Positions 44,816-54,900 of a stretch of 64,000 nucleotides of DNA are shown here, piece after piece. The translations under genes were made by a program, and so were the position numbers. The notes under the pieces are model-generated. The model made no database searches, was not told where the DNA came from, and saw only the letters and a program-made list of their open reading frames with translations. Origin of the DNA: Deltaproteobacteria bacterium (GTDB taxonomy: Bacteria > Myxococcota_A > UBA9042 > DTJE01); contig JAKPOP010000008.1 in assembly GCA_029547805.1 (NCBI GenBank), forward strand, positions 1-64,000, in the 5' to 3' direction. Numbering within the stretch: the first letter of the stretch is position 1; the number at the start of each line of letters is the position of its first letter.

Positions 44816-46042
44816 TCACGACGTCGCGCCGGCGGGCAGATACTCCTTCACCCGATCCAGCAGCAGGTCGGCCAGGTCCTCCTTCGGCAGCGGCAGCACC
44901 TCTTCCGGGGGACCCTCCGGCCGGATCAGCCAGCCCCCGTTGGCCACCGCCCCGAAGCCCTGGCCGTTTCCCACCCGGTTGGCGAACAACAGGGTCGCCC
45001 CCTTCCGGGACCGCTTCTCGCTCCCGGCCGAGATCAGGTCCCCGGTCTCGGCCGCGAAGGCCAGCACCACCTTGTCCCGCGTCCTGGGGGCCAGCGTCGC
45101 CAGGATGTCCGGAGTCCGGGAGAGGGCCAGCAGGTCCGGCAGGTCCTCCTTGCGACGCTTGGTCGGTTCGACCGAGGCCGGGGCCTGGTCCGCCGGGGCC
45201 GCGGCCATGAGCAGCCCATCGGCCCCCTGGAGGCAGGCGTCGGTGGCCTCCAGCATCTCCCGGCAGGTGGTCACCCGATGCACCTGGAGGGGGGCCTTCG
45301 CCAGGCCCCGGGGCGGGGCGACCTCGGTGGGACCCAGGATCAGGCGCACCTCGGCCCCTCGGCGCAGGGCCGCCCGGGCCAGTTCGATGCCCATGCGGCC
45401 CGTGGAGGGGTTGGTCAACACCCGCACCGGGTCCATCGGTTCCCGGGTCGGACCGGCAGTGACCACCAGGATCCGTCCCGCCAGGTCCCGCGGACCCAGG
45501 GCGAAGGCCGCCTCCTGCAGGATGTCCTCCGCCTCCGGGAATCGTCCGGGACCCCTGTCCCCCGAGGCCAGATCCCCGCATTCGGGGGGCATCACGTGGA
45601 ATCGCTCCGGGTCCAGGGCCTGGAGGTTCTGCCGGGTGGCATGGGCCTCCCACATCGCCGTGTGCATCGAGGGAACCAGCAGCACGGGGCACCGGGAGGC
45701 CAGCACGATGGCCGACAGGAGGTTGTCCGCCATCCCGTGGGCGATCCGGGCCAGCGTGGTGGCGGTGCAGGGGGCCACCAGGATCAGGTCCGCCTCCCGG
45801 GCCCACTCGATGTGCATGGCCCGGCCGCTCCCGATGCCCAGGAAATCGCCATCGAGGCCCACGGGCGACTCCGACAGGGCCTCGAAGGTCAGGGGGCCCA
45901 CGAATCGCGTCGCCGTCTCGGTCATCACCACCCGCACCGAGGCCCCGCCGCGCTGCAACGCCCGCAGGAGCAGGACCGCCTTGAAGGCGGCGATCCCCCC
46001 GCAGACGCCCAGCACGACGCGACGGTCTTTCCAGGTCCGCAT
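44816..46042 (-). CDS. coaBC: CoaBC with an altered decarboxylase active site
   Basis: A 408-residue bifunctional coenzyme A synthesis protein: N-terminal FMN-dependent phosphopantothenoylcysteine decarboxylase (CoaC) and C-terminal phosphopantothenate-cysteine ligase (CoaB). The ligase half looks intact (LTNPSTGRMGIELA, TKRRKE lysine). In the decarboxylase half H77 matches catalytic His75 of E. coli Dfp, but the PxMNxxMW motif reads PSMHTAMW (H127 for Asn125) and the ACGD motif reads ASGD (S160 for Cys158). The spacing confirms the alignment. The start at 46042 follows GGAGGAG. The decarboxylase may be inactive or changed; a separate CoaC would then be needed. Confidence 0.9.
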   Translation of the reverse strand: MRTWKDRRVVLGVCGGIAAFKAVLLLRALQRGGASVRVVMTETATRFVGPLTFEALSESPVGLDGDFLGIGSGRAMHIEWAREADLILVAPCTATTLARIAHGMADNLLSAIVLASRCPVLLVPSMHTAMWEAHATRQNLQALDPERFHVMPPECGDLASGDRGPGRFPEAEDILQEAAFALGPRDLAGRILVVTAGPTREPMDPVRVLTNPSTGRMGIELARAALRRGAEVRLILGPTEVAPPRGLAKAPLQVHRVTTCREMLEATDACLQGADGLLMAAAPADQAPASVEPTKRRKEDLPDLLALSRTPDILATLAPRTRDKVVLAFAAETGDLISAGSEKRSRKGATLLFANRVGNGQGFGAVANGGWLIRPEGPPEEVLPLPKEDLADLLLDRVKEYLPAGATS

Positions 46043-46072
46043 CGCAGGTCTCCTCCTGGTCCCGGCACCCGT

Positions 46073-47089
46073 TCAGGGAGATCCCGGGAGGATGTGGAAC
46101 TCCACCCGGCGGTTGATGGCCCGTCCGGCCTCGGTGGAGTTGTCGTCCAGCGGGACCTCCTCCCCGCGACCCACGGCCACCAGCCGGGTCGCCTCCACTC
46201 CCCGGGAGATGAGGAACCGCCGGACCGACTCTGCCCGGGCCTGGGAGAGGCGCAGGTTGGCGCGGTCGCTTCCCACCGAGTCCGTGTGGCCCTCAATGCG
46301 GACCCGGATGGCCGGGTGGTCCCGGAGCGCCTGGGCGATCTCCTCCAGCAGGGGGAAGGAGACGGGGAGGATCTCGGCCTTGCCCGTCTTGAAGAAGACC
46401 TTCTCCTTCAACTCGATCTGCGTCTCGGTGACCTGGATTCGCTGGTACGGGCAGCCGTGATTCCCCGGGTCCCCGGCCACGTCGGGGCACTGGTCCGAGG
46501 CGTCCTCGACGCCGTCTCCGTCCCGGTCCTGGTAGGGGCAGCCGCGGTTCACCAGGGACCCGGGCTCATTCGGGCAGGCATCGACGTCGTCGTTGAGCCC
46601 ATCCCCGTCGGAGTCCTTGGGCGGGCACCCCCGGAAGGCGGCGGTCCCTGCTTCCAGGGGGCAGTCGTCCCGGAGGTCCGGGACGCCGTCGCCGTCGTTG
46701 TCCGGGTCCGGGCAGCCATCCTCGTCCTGGAAGCCATCGAGGTCTTCGGCCAGCGCCGGGCACTGGTCGACTCGGTCCGGGATGCCGTCTCCGTCCTGGT
46801 CCTTCCAGCAGCGGTTGTCCTGGGACTGCTGCCAGGCGCTCCGGACCGCCGCCTCGGCCCGGTCCAGGGCCTTCGATGCCTCCATCGGGCGGCCCTGGCG
46901 GGAGTGATAGCGGGTGGCCTCGATGGCCACCTCTGCTTCGGCCAGGGACCGGGGGGCGCAGTTCTCCATCGCCTCCCGGCGATCCTCCAGCAGTTTCCCC
47001 AGATCCGTGGTCCGTCGGGCCGCCTCCTGGGGACCCAGGCAGGCGGTCACCAACGGCAGGCACAGGATCGCGGCCGAGAGATGCCTCAT
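46073..47089 (-). CDS. OmpA-family lipoprotein with thrombospondin type 3 repeats
   Basis: A 338-residue outer-membrane lipoprotein (lipobox VTAC, C17). A helical region (about 25-95) leads to calcium-binding thrombospondin type 3 repeats (about 97-210; DQDGDGIPDRVDQCP and related). The C-terminal OmpA domain (about 215-335) binds peptidoglycan, with GHTDSVGSDRANLRLSQARA. The start at 47089 overlaps the upstream lipoprotein stop by one base. Family role: non-covalent tether between outer membrane and wall. Confidence 0.93.
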   Translation of the reverse strand: MRHLSAAILCLPLVTACLGPQEAARRTTDLGKLLEDRREAMENCAPRSLAEAEVAIEATRYHSRQGRPMEASKALDRAEAAVRSAWQQSQDNRCWKDQDGDGIPDRVDQCPALAEDLDGFQDEDGCPDPDNDGDGVPDLRDDCPLEAGTAAFRGCPPKDSDGDGLNDDVDACPNEPGSLVNRGCPYQDRDGDGVEDASDQCPDVAGDPGNHGCPYQRIQVTETQIELKEKVFFKTGKAEILPVSFPLLEEIAQALRDHPAIRVRIEGHTDSVGSDRANLRLSQARAESVRRFLISRGVEATRLVAVGRGEEVPLDDNSTEAGRAINRRVEFHILPGSP

Positions 47090-47415
47090 CACCGTCCTCC
47101 CGGCACGGCCTCGATGGGGGCTGCCTCCAGGATCCGCCGGGGCGAGTGCAGCACGGCTTCCGAGACCTCGAGGGACCGCCTGGCGAACCGGAGGGCCTCG
47201 TCGTAGTCGCCTCGGCCTCGGGCCTCCCGGGCCAGATCCAGGAAGCCCTGGGCCAGGGTCACCCGGTAGGCCTCCCGGTCCTCCAGCGCCGCCACCCGGA
47301 CCGCTTCCAGCCGGTCCGTCGCCGCCCCGAAGACCTCGCTGGTCCGCAGCGTCCCGCAACCGGCCGCTCCTGCCAGGGCACCGATCATCAGCCATCGACG
47401 GAGCCTCGAAGCCAT
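47089..47415 (-). CDS. Small helical lipoprotein
   Basis: A 108-residue lipoprotein with lipobox GAAGC (C20). The rest is predicted helical, with a region (QGFLDLAREARGRGDYDEALRFAR in shortened form) like a single TPR or DUF4398 hairpin. The ATG is at 47415. It overlaps the OmpA-type gene by one base. Helical lipoproteins of this kind often pair with OmpA-like proteins, and the N-terminal region of that neighbour has a similar text, so the two may be related by duplication. Confidence 0.75.
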   Translation of the reverse strand: MASRLRRWLMIGALAGAAGCGTLRTSEVFGAATDRLEAVRVAALEDREAYRVTLAQGFLDLAREARGRGDYDEALRFARRSLEVSEAVLHSPRRILEAAPIEAVPGGR

Positions 47416-47567
47416 GACCCGCTCCCGTTGGGAGTCTTTCCCTGTCTCCTCTACCAGCGGGGTCCGGCGATGTCAACGCGGAGAGGTCACGGACTTGCGG
47501 TTCCAGAAGACGGCGCTGGCGGTCGAGGGGACCGACCCGGGGTGGGGGTGCGACAGGGTCCGGCGGC

Positions 47568-50500
47568 CTACTGGTTGGCGATCGGGCTGCCCTCCGCGTA
47601 CTCGATCGCGGCGTGCATGGCCCGGATGAGCTCCAGCTTGCCCACCAGGAACTGCAGCGGGTGGAACAGGAAGTTGGCCCTCAGGTCGTCGAAGGTCAGG
47701 TCCTTCACGTCCTTCGTGCTCTGGGCGATGGATTTGCACTCCAGGGCCGTGTCCGGGTCCAGCGTGTCATTCCGGGCCGGGTCATAGCAACTGAACATGA
47801 AGTCGCACTGCTTCACCAGGTCGTAGGCCGGGTAGTACTTCCCGTCGTTGAGGCGGTAGGTGACGTAGATCCGTCCCGAGAAGACGTCCTCGCACGTCGC
47901 CATCTCGGCCCCGGGAGGAGGCTCCACCGCATACTTGTCCCCCTGGAGCCAGATCCGGGCGGTGTCCATGAAGGACATGTCGTAGTTGTTCACCAGCAAG
48001 GTCATGCCGTAGTAGGCCGCCAGCATCGGGATCCGGAAGCGGGTCGTCGGGAAGGTGTAGAGCGGCTCGGGCTCCAGCGAGATCCCGACGATCGGCACCT
48101 TCGTCTGCCCCTCGGGGCACTCGATGGCCTCGTCATAGCGGATCAGGCGGGTCGGGACCTTCGAGTAGAACCCGTCGCTCCCGGTCGTGAAACAGCCGCT
48201 GAACATGTTCGCGCAGGTCTGCCCGCCGAAGGCCGCGCCCACCTTGTCCGGCTGAGCGGACAGCATCGGCTGCTGGGTCTGGGGATGGGTCAGCACGCAC
48301 CATCCGTACTTGTCGGAGTTGTTGGCCATGAGGCCGCCGAAGAGTTCCCGCATCTCGTTGCGGAAGATCGTCCCGAAGTTGACCAGGAACTTCCGGGTGT
48401 CCGCCTGGTTGTCCACGCCCAGGAACCAGGTCTCCGGGTCCGCCAGCATCTCGAAGGCCGCAATCCGGTCATAGATGGCCCCGGCCGAGACCACCACCGG
48501 CTGGTAGCCGCTGTAGTCCCAGTTGGAGTAGATCGGGCGGGCGCCGGACTCCTCCAGGAACATCACCTGGGTGGAGTAGTTGTTCCGGTTCACCTCGTCC
48601 ACGGGCTCGTAGCGCTTCGTCTGCCAGTTGTAGCCATAGACGCCCGGCTCGGGGCGCCCGAAGGCCCCCGCCATCGTGTTGAACGAGATGTAGGCCGCCA
48701 GGGCGCCCGGGAGGCCACCGTTGATGTCTTCTTCCCACCGCTTGCCGAAGCGCTTCTTCCAGTAGTCGTTCTTGTTGTAGGTCGCATAGTTCAGCACCCA
48801 CCACTGATACTGGGTCCGCATGCCGTAGAACAGCATCCGGACGGCGTCATCGTAGTAGGTCGGCCAGTAGGTCGGGTCCTGGTGCCAGTAGCCCGAGAAG
48901 ACCCAGTACTCCTCGTAGTTCTCCCGGGCATTGGCCACGATCTCGTAGGGGTCCACGCCCTCGTCCCAGATGGCGACCGTGGGCGTCTCGAAGGACAACT
49001 CGTCGCCGCCGAACCGGTAGGGGACCGCCGTGTCGGGAACCGAGCACCGCAGACCCTCGTAGAACCGCTTGCAGACCTTGCCGCCGCCGCAGTCGGCCCC
49101 CTCCTGGCTGCAGGGCTGCCCGATCACGGAGGACTTCGGCAGGTCCTTCCGGGCGTAGATCCCCGCGATGTCTCCGAAGAAGTTCGGGATGTTGGTCGCG
49201 TGGACCCGCCGCAGCAGCAGGCCGAGCCCCTCGCCCCGCTCCTTGACCGGCGGGGTATTGGACGGGTCCTCGGTGGCCGGGTCCACCGACAGGTAGCCCT
49301 GGACCGAGGTCAGGTCCGGGGCCTGCTGGAAGACCTCCATCAGGTCGCCGTACCCGTACTTGACGGCGGCGATGTCGTAAAGGCCGATGCCCAGCCAGGG
49401 CAGGTTGAACTTCCGGTAGTAGTCCATCACCGAGGAGTACTGGAACTCCCGCATGCCGGCGGCGGCCTGCTCGGGCGTCTCGCCCCAGAGGCCCACGGGC
49501 TCGTAGGTGGACCCGTTGCGCCGCACCTTCAGGTCCCAGTAGCCGGGCTGGAAGTTCAGGGCGTCGGTGGACGCCTCGAAGTTGTGCCGCAGACCCACCG
49601 TGTGCCCCGTCTCGTGAATCGCCACGCCGTAGAAGATCTGCTTGTAGAGTTCCTCCCGGAAGGTGTCCCGGAGTCCGTCCAGCACCTCGTTCATCGCCGC
49701 CTGGCTGTCCCGGAGCATCGGGTTGTTGGTGCTCATCTCCAGGGGAGTCGGGATGTAGTTCGTCTCGAAGCCGTAGGGATTCAGAGCCTCGTAGTAGGCG
49801 AAGGCCTTGCGCAACTGCTCCACCAGGGCCTCGACGGTGCAGAGGGTGTCCTGGTTGAAGGCACTGAAGTCGAAGGCCAGTCCGCTCTTCTGGGACATGG
49901 CATCGCACACGGCCTGGTCGTAGCGGGCCTTGTACTGGTTGGACAGGTGGAGGATCGCTCCGTCGTAGAAGGACGCCAGGTCCATACCCTTCTTGCTGGC
50001 GTCCATGTAGGCCCGGATCATCCGCCGGGTCCCGGCGGCATGGGCCCAGTTCCGAAGGTGCATCCGGCTGCCCAGGGCGTCCATCGTGGACGGGGCCTGA
50101 TCACCGAGCCTGGGGTCCCGGAAGAGAAGGCGCACGTCGTCGGTGACCAGGGCGTCCTCGATCCCCGGCTGGCCGGCCAGCAGGGCCATCCTGGCCTGGG
50201 TGAAGTTCTGGTCGGTCCGCTGGGGCGGGACCGCGGTCAGGGCCGCGGCCACGTCGGGCGCCACGAGCCGTTTCGCCAGGTCCTGGGCCTCCTGGTCCGT
50301 GAAGCCCGCCCGCCAGTAGGTGGACTGCCGCAGCCGGTCGGTCCGGACCGCCTGGGCGATGTAGTCGGCATCGGCGATCTCGCGGAAGGACTTCACGCCG
50401 GCCAGCAGCTCGATCCGGTCCAGGGCCCGCTGGGCACCCTCCCGCATCGCCGCGACGTAGTTGTTGGCGTTGGCCGACACGATGCGCCCCGAGAGGGGGT

Positions 50501-51917
50501 TCGGCGACGAGGGGCCGTAGCCGTAGAGGCCGACCTGGGTCGGGGAGGTGTGGGCCGACAGGAAGGAGTAACGGATGTCGCCCAGGCGCTTCGGCTCCGC
50601 CAGGCTTCCGCAGATGGCCTCGTTGGTCTCCGCGGTGACGCCGGTCCGGGTGGCCAGTTCCTTGTCGTTGTTCTCGCAGACGATGAACATGTGCTCGACG
50701 GTCACGGGGGTGCCGCTGGCGTCCAGCATCGGGCTGCCGTCCTGGTGGTAGGCCGGGAAGTCGGCCGGATTCTTGCCGGTCACGCCGCGCACGGTGGCGT
50801 CAAAGGCCCGGGACCACTCCCGGCCCACGGCGTTGGCCTCCTCCACCAGGTCCGACGGGAAGCCCTCGTTCAGGTGATAGACGATGGGCTTCACGCCGAC
50901 GATGTTGCCGTCCCCGTCCTTCTGCCAGATGTCGAAGCGGTTCAGATAGCGCCGGAAGCCGCTGTAGGACGTGCCGTAGTCCTTGTCCCAGATCAGGCGC
51001 TCGGTCCGGAAGTAGCCGAAGCGCTCCATGTCGTGGTCGGTGTACTGGACCGGCTGGTAGGTGGCCTCCCGGGCCGGGTCCACCTGGAGGAAGGACATGC
51101 GGGTGCGGATCCGCTCGGAGACGCACTCATAGACCCCTCCGGAGTACCACGCGTAGAACCAGCAGAGGGGGACCGTCCCGTAGCCCTCCAGGAACTCGGT
51201 CTGGGCGCCGTAGATCCAGTCGTTGACCGCGTCCATGTAGCCCAGTTCGGGGGTGATGTGGGACTCGGTGTCCGGGGCGGCCGAGTCGTCGTGGAAGATC
51301 ACCGGGAGGGCCGCCATCTCCGAGAAGCCGCTCTGCCAGGAGTTCAGGAACACCGACCCCGTGGCCGAGGGGATCAGGTTCGATCCCCAGGTCACCCGCA
51401 GGTACTCCCGCTCCCACCAGAGGCGGTCCGAGGTGTTCTCCACCCGGACGTTGGTCTTTTCCCCGGTGTTGGGGTTGTATTCCCAGATGACGTCCAGGTG
51501 CGACTCGATGGGGAACGCCAGCACCGCCGCGTTCTTGTCCATGAAGACCGGCTGCCCGTCGATGAGGTAGGGGCTGCCGTCCCGGTTCAGCAACGGCCGG
51601 TCCACGTCGTGCCGGGGGTTCTGGGCGTATTCCCCCTCGACGGCCGTGTAGGTCCGGTAGAAGTAGAGCACGTTCTCCTGGATGTCGAAGACGCCGCGCT
51701 CCAGGGTGCCCTGGGCCCCCTGGAAGCCGTAGGCCGAGGCATAGGGCGCCTCGATCACGGTCTGCTGGACGTACCACTCCTTCCGGGTGCCGTCCTCCCG
51801 GTAGAGCAGGTCCGCCTTCTTCACGATGTTCTGCTGGACCCGATCCACGGTGCCGATGTCCTGGGCGCAGCCCGCCAGCACCGCCAGCACCCCAAAGACC
51901 CCCGTCAGATAGCGCAT
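47568..51917 (-). CDS. Giant metzincin-type zinc metalloprotease lipoprotein (paralogue 1)
   Basis: A 1449-residue exported lipoprotein, lipobox LAGC (C17), followed by AQDIGTVDRVQ, which matches the upstream paralogue. The zinc motif HETGHTVGLRH starts at H768, and SSVMDYY some 60 residues later serves as the Met-turn, the arrangement of metzincin proteases. A Cys-rich stretch (GQPCSQEGADCGGGKVC) follows the catalytic region. The start at 51917 has GGGAGG; an earlier ATG (51974) is rejected as it would hide the lipobox. Substrate unknown. Length is far above that of usual metzincins; most of the first 700 residues match no family I know but resemble the paralogue. Confidence 0.85.
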   Translation of the reverse strand: MRYLTGVFGVLAVLAGCAQDIGTVDRVQQNIVKKADLLYREDGTRKEWYVQQTVIEAPYASAYGFQGAQGTLERGVFDIQENVLYFYRTYTAVEGEYAQNPRHDVDRPLLNRDGSPYLIDGQPVFMDKNAAVLAFPIESHLDVIWEYNPNTGEKTNVRVENTSDRLWWEREYLRVTWGSNLIPSATGSVFLNSWQSGFSEMAALPVIFHDDSAAPDTESHITPELGYMDAVNDWIYGAQTEFLEGYGTVPLCWFYAWYSGGVYECVSERIRTRMSFLQVDPAREATYQPVQYTDHDMERFGYFRTERLIWDKDYGTSYSGFRRYLNRFDIWQKDGDGNIVGVKPIVYHLNEGFPSDLVEEANAVGREWSRAFDATVRGVTGKNPADFPAYHQDGSPMLDASGTPVTVEHMFIVCENNDKELATRTGVTAETNEAICGSLAEPKRLGDIRYSFLSAHTSPTQVGLYGYGPSSPNPLSGRIVSANANNYVAAMREGAQRALDRIELLAGVKSFREIADADYIAQAVRTDRLRQSTYWRAGFTDQEAQDLAKRLVAPDVAAALTAVPPQRTDQNFTQARMALLAGQPGIEDALVTDDVRLLFRDPRLGDQAPSTMDALGSRMHLRNWAHAAGTRRMIRAYMDASKKGMDLASFYDGAILHLSNQYKARYDQAVCDAMSQKSGLAFDFSAFNQDTLCTVEALVEQLRKAFAYYEALNPYGFETNYIPTPLEMSTNNPMLRDSQAAMNEVLDGLRDTFREELYKQIFYGVAIHETGHTVGLRHNFEASTDALNFQPGYWDLKVRRNGSTYEPVGLWGETPEQAAAGMREFQYSSVMDYYRKFNLPWLGIGLYDIAAVKYGYGDLMEVFQQAPDLTSVQGYLSVDPATEDPSNTPPVKERGEGLGLLLRRVHATNIPNFFGDIAGIYARKDLPKSSVIGQPCSQEGADCGGGKVCKRFYEGLRCSVPDTAVPYRFGGDELSFETPTVAIWDEGVDPYEIVANARENYEEYWVFSGYWHQDPTYWPTYYDDAVRMLFYGMRTQYQWWVLNYATYNKNDYWKKRFGKRWEEDINGGLPGALAAYISFNTMAGAFGRPEPGVYGYNWQTKRYEPVDEVNRNNYSTQVMFLEESGARPIYSNWDYSGYQPVVVSAGAIYDRIAAFEMLADPETWFLGVDNQADTRKFLVNFGTIFRNEMRELFGGLMANNSDKYGWCVLTHPQTQQPMLSAQPDKVGAAFGGQTCANMFSGCFTTGSDGFYSKVPTRLIRYDEAIECPEGQTKVPIVGISLEPEPLYTFPTTRFRIPMLAAYYGMTLLVNNYDMSFMDTARIWLQGDKYAVEPPPGAEMATCEDVFSGRIYVTYRLNDGKYYPAYDLVKQCDFMFSCYDPARNDTLDPDTALECKSIAQSTKDVKDLTFDDLRANFLFHPLQFLVGKLELIRAMHAAIEYAEGSPIANQ

Positions 51918-51987
51918 CGGAGCACCTCCCGTCTCGGAGCCGAGGACTGTGATCTTCCTTCCGTGGTTCAACATCGTCCTCCCTCCG

Positions 51988-54900
51988 TCAGATCTTCATC
52001 TTGCTGTAGATCTCATAGACGCCGCGCATCAGGTCGAGGGTCTCCACGACCTCCCGCAGTTCCGTCTCGGCCTGCGCCTTGGCCTCGGGGGTCGCTGCGG
52101 CCTCCCAAGCGGCCTTCTTCGCCAGGGCCTTCCGGACCAGTTCCACGTTGGGCGAGTACCAGTTCGACCGGTAGGTCGGCGCCCAGGTCACGTAGGTCTT
52201 GCCGGTGTAGGGGTCGGTGAACTCCTCGGTCGTGATCCCGCTGCTGGGGGCGAGGTCGTGGCAGTTGCCGTTGCCCTTCAGGCAGATCGCGAAGGAGTCC
52301 AGGAAGGACGGGTCGAAGGACGCCGGCAGGTAGGCCATGCCATAGAGCATCAGGTAGAGCCGCATGGTCAGGTTCTGAATGGAAGGCTCCACCTTCGGGC
52401 CCGTCGGAATGCCCGCCTGGGTCAGGTACGGCGATGGGGTCGTGGAATAGACGTCGCTGTTGTCGGGGTCGAAGATGGTCCGGGGCACGAACTTCCCATT
52501 CTGGACCGACCCGGCGAACATCGCCGGCTCCCCGGTGATGATGCCGCCGAAGACCTCGGCCAGCTGCTGCGGGTACATCGTGTTGAAGCCGATCGAGGTC
52601 CCCACCCCGATGTTCAACTGCTCTCCGACGTAGTTGGTGGTGAAGTAGACCGTCGAGTCGGTGAGGGTCATGAGGGCCGCGATGCGCTCCCAGAAGGACC
52701 CGATGTAGAGCGCGTGATCCCAGAAGAAGTAGCCCGCGCCGTCCCAGAAGGTGGTGTAGGGGTACTTGCCCACCCCGAGGGGGATGTCCAGCTGGCTGCC
52801 GGGGGCCCCGACGTCGTAGCTGAAGTTCTGGAACAGGTTCTGGTCCACGTTCAGCCGGTAGGACCCGGGCGCCGGAGAGGCCAGGGACTGGGCCAGCATC
52901 TCGAAGCCAGTCTCGGAGGCCCGCCGGAGGGCCCACCCCATCTGCCGGGCGTTGGCCCAGAGGCCCCGCCACGAGTAGTTCTTCAGGACGTGGGCGAAGA
53001 GGGCGTAGTACATGCCGCAGCCACGCATCGGCTCCATGTAGCGGCTCTGGATCCGGGAGAGATAGGACATCGGGTCGCCATGGAGCCCGGCCCCGTAGCG
53101 CTCGCGCTTGAAGGCGTCCAGGAGGTAGTACTCCTTCAGCGCGATGCCCATGTTGTGGACGATCTCCAACGGGTCCACGCCGGTGTCCCAGGTATAGACG
53201 CCGACGTTGCCGCTGTACTCGTCCCCGCTGAACTTGTAGGGGACCATCACGTAGGACTTGTCGGCGTAGTTCCGGTAGTAGTTGGTGACCATCGTCTCCT
53301 CGGCCCGGAGGGCCTCCCAGGGCACCGCAGCGCGGTTCCTGGCGAAGTCGCCCTCGGACCGGATCGCCCGGTCGCCGATCAGCGTGTTCAGGAAGTAGAA
53401 CTGGCTGAAATAGACGCCCCAGTTCCAGTAGGAGGTGTCCAGGGCATCGGAGGTCTGGGCCTCGTTGTCGTAGCCGTAGGCCAGGTAGTCGGTGTGGATG
53501 CGCTGGTGCAGCCGGGAGACGTCGGTGAAGACGTCCACCAGGCTGCCGTAGCCGAACCGGATGGCGGCCTGGTCATACTTGCCGATGTCCAGGATGTCGC
53601 TGTTCCACCGCTGGCCGTAGTCCATGATCGAGGAGTACTGGTAGATGGTCCGGGAGAGGTTCGCCTCCCGCTCGGTCATGCCGGCCCGGGGGATCATGGC
53701 CCGGACCAGGTCGTCGGCCCCGTTCTGCACCGGAGTCTCGATCCGGCGGGCATCGGATCCCGTGCCGGTGTAGCAGAGCCGGTCATCGCCATTGCACCAG
53801 GCCCCCGCCGGGCACTCCCCGTGGAGCCCGCAACGGGTCAGTTCCACGCACTGCCCGCCGACGCAGTCGAACCAGTCGGCCGTGAGGCCCCCGCCCACGA
53901 ATCCGCAGTCGGCCTTCTTCGTGCAGGTCTCGACCTTCTTGTAACGGCAGTAGCCGCCACTGCAATACTGTCCCGACGGGGCGTCGCACTCCTCGTCCAT
54001 CGTGCAGGGGACGGGCTCCTTCTCCCGGATGTCGAAGTACTTGTCCGGGTAGTTGAAGAGGTCCGTGGAGGCGGCGAAGTTGTGCCGCAGGCCCACCGTG
54101 TGTCCCACCTCGTGCTCGACGACCGCGGTGTAGAACCGCTGGGCCACGGCCCGGGCCAGGAAGTCGCTGTCGTCGATGCAGCAGGGGCTGTCGGTGTCAT
54201 ACCGATGATCGAGGGGGTCGAAGGTCTTCTCGTCGCAGCGGGGGCGGGTGTCCTCGGGCATGCAGGCCCAGGACTTCACCATGCCCACCATGCCCTCGTC
54301 GGCGAACTCGCCGTAGCAGTAGGCGTGCTGTCCCAGGAAGACCTGCCGCTCCCGCTCCTTCTTCTGCACGGCCTCGAGGTTCGCCCAGTCCAGCGGGGAG
54401 GTCCCTTCGGCTCCGGGCGTGCTCTCGAGGGCGTGCCGCACCTCGTCGTTGACCAGCATCTGCTCCAGCCAGGTGCCCTGGACGGCCTTCAGGCGCTGGG
54501 TGCCCCAGGAGGTCCCGCGCACGGGCACCGTCTGGAGGGCGTCCTTCAGTTTGGGGTCCCTGAGGACGGCCAGCATCTGCCGCGGGGTGACCGGGGCGGC
54601 GGTCTGGATGCCCACGTCACTGGGACGCAGGTGGGAATGGCCGTGGCCTTCGTGGAGCAGCTCCTGCGGCGACAGGCCTGCCGGCGCCATCGCCTTCTCG
54701 ACCGGCAGGGAATCGGGGCCCGTGAAGGTGTCCTCGTTGCCCAGCACGTAGTCCCGGACCCGCTGGCCGGTGATGTAGTCGGCGGTCTGGAGGCGTCCCC
54801 GGATCAGGTCGAAGAGGTCCCGGTAGAGGGTCCCGTAGTACTCCAGGGGGGCGCCGTAGATGTTCGCCGTGGACCAGAAGATCTCGCCGCTGTCCGGGTC

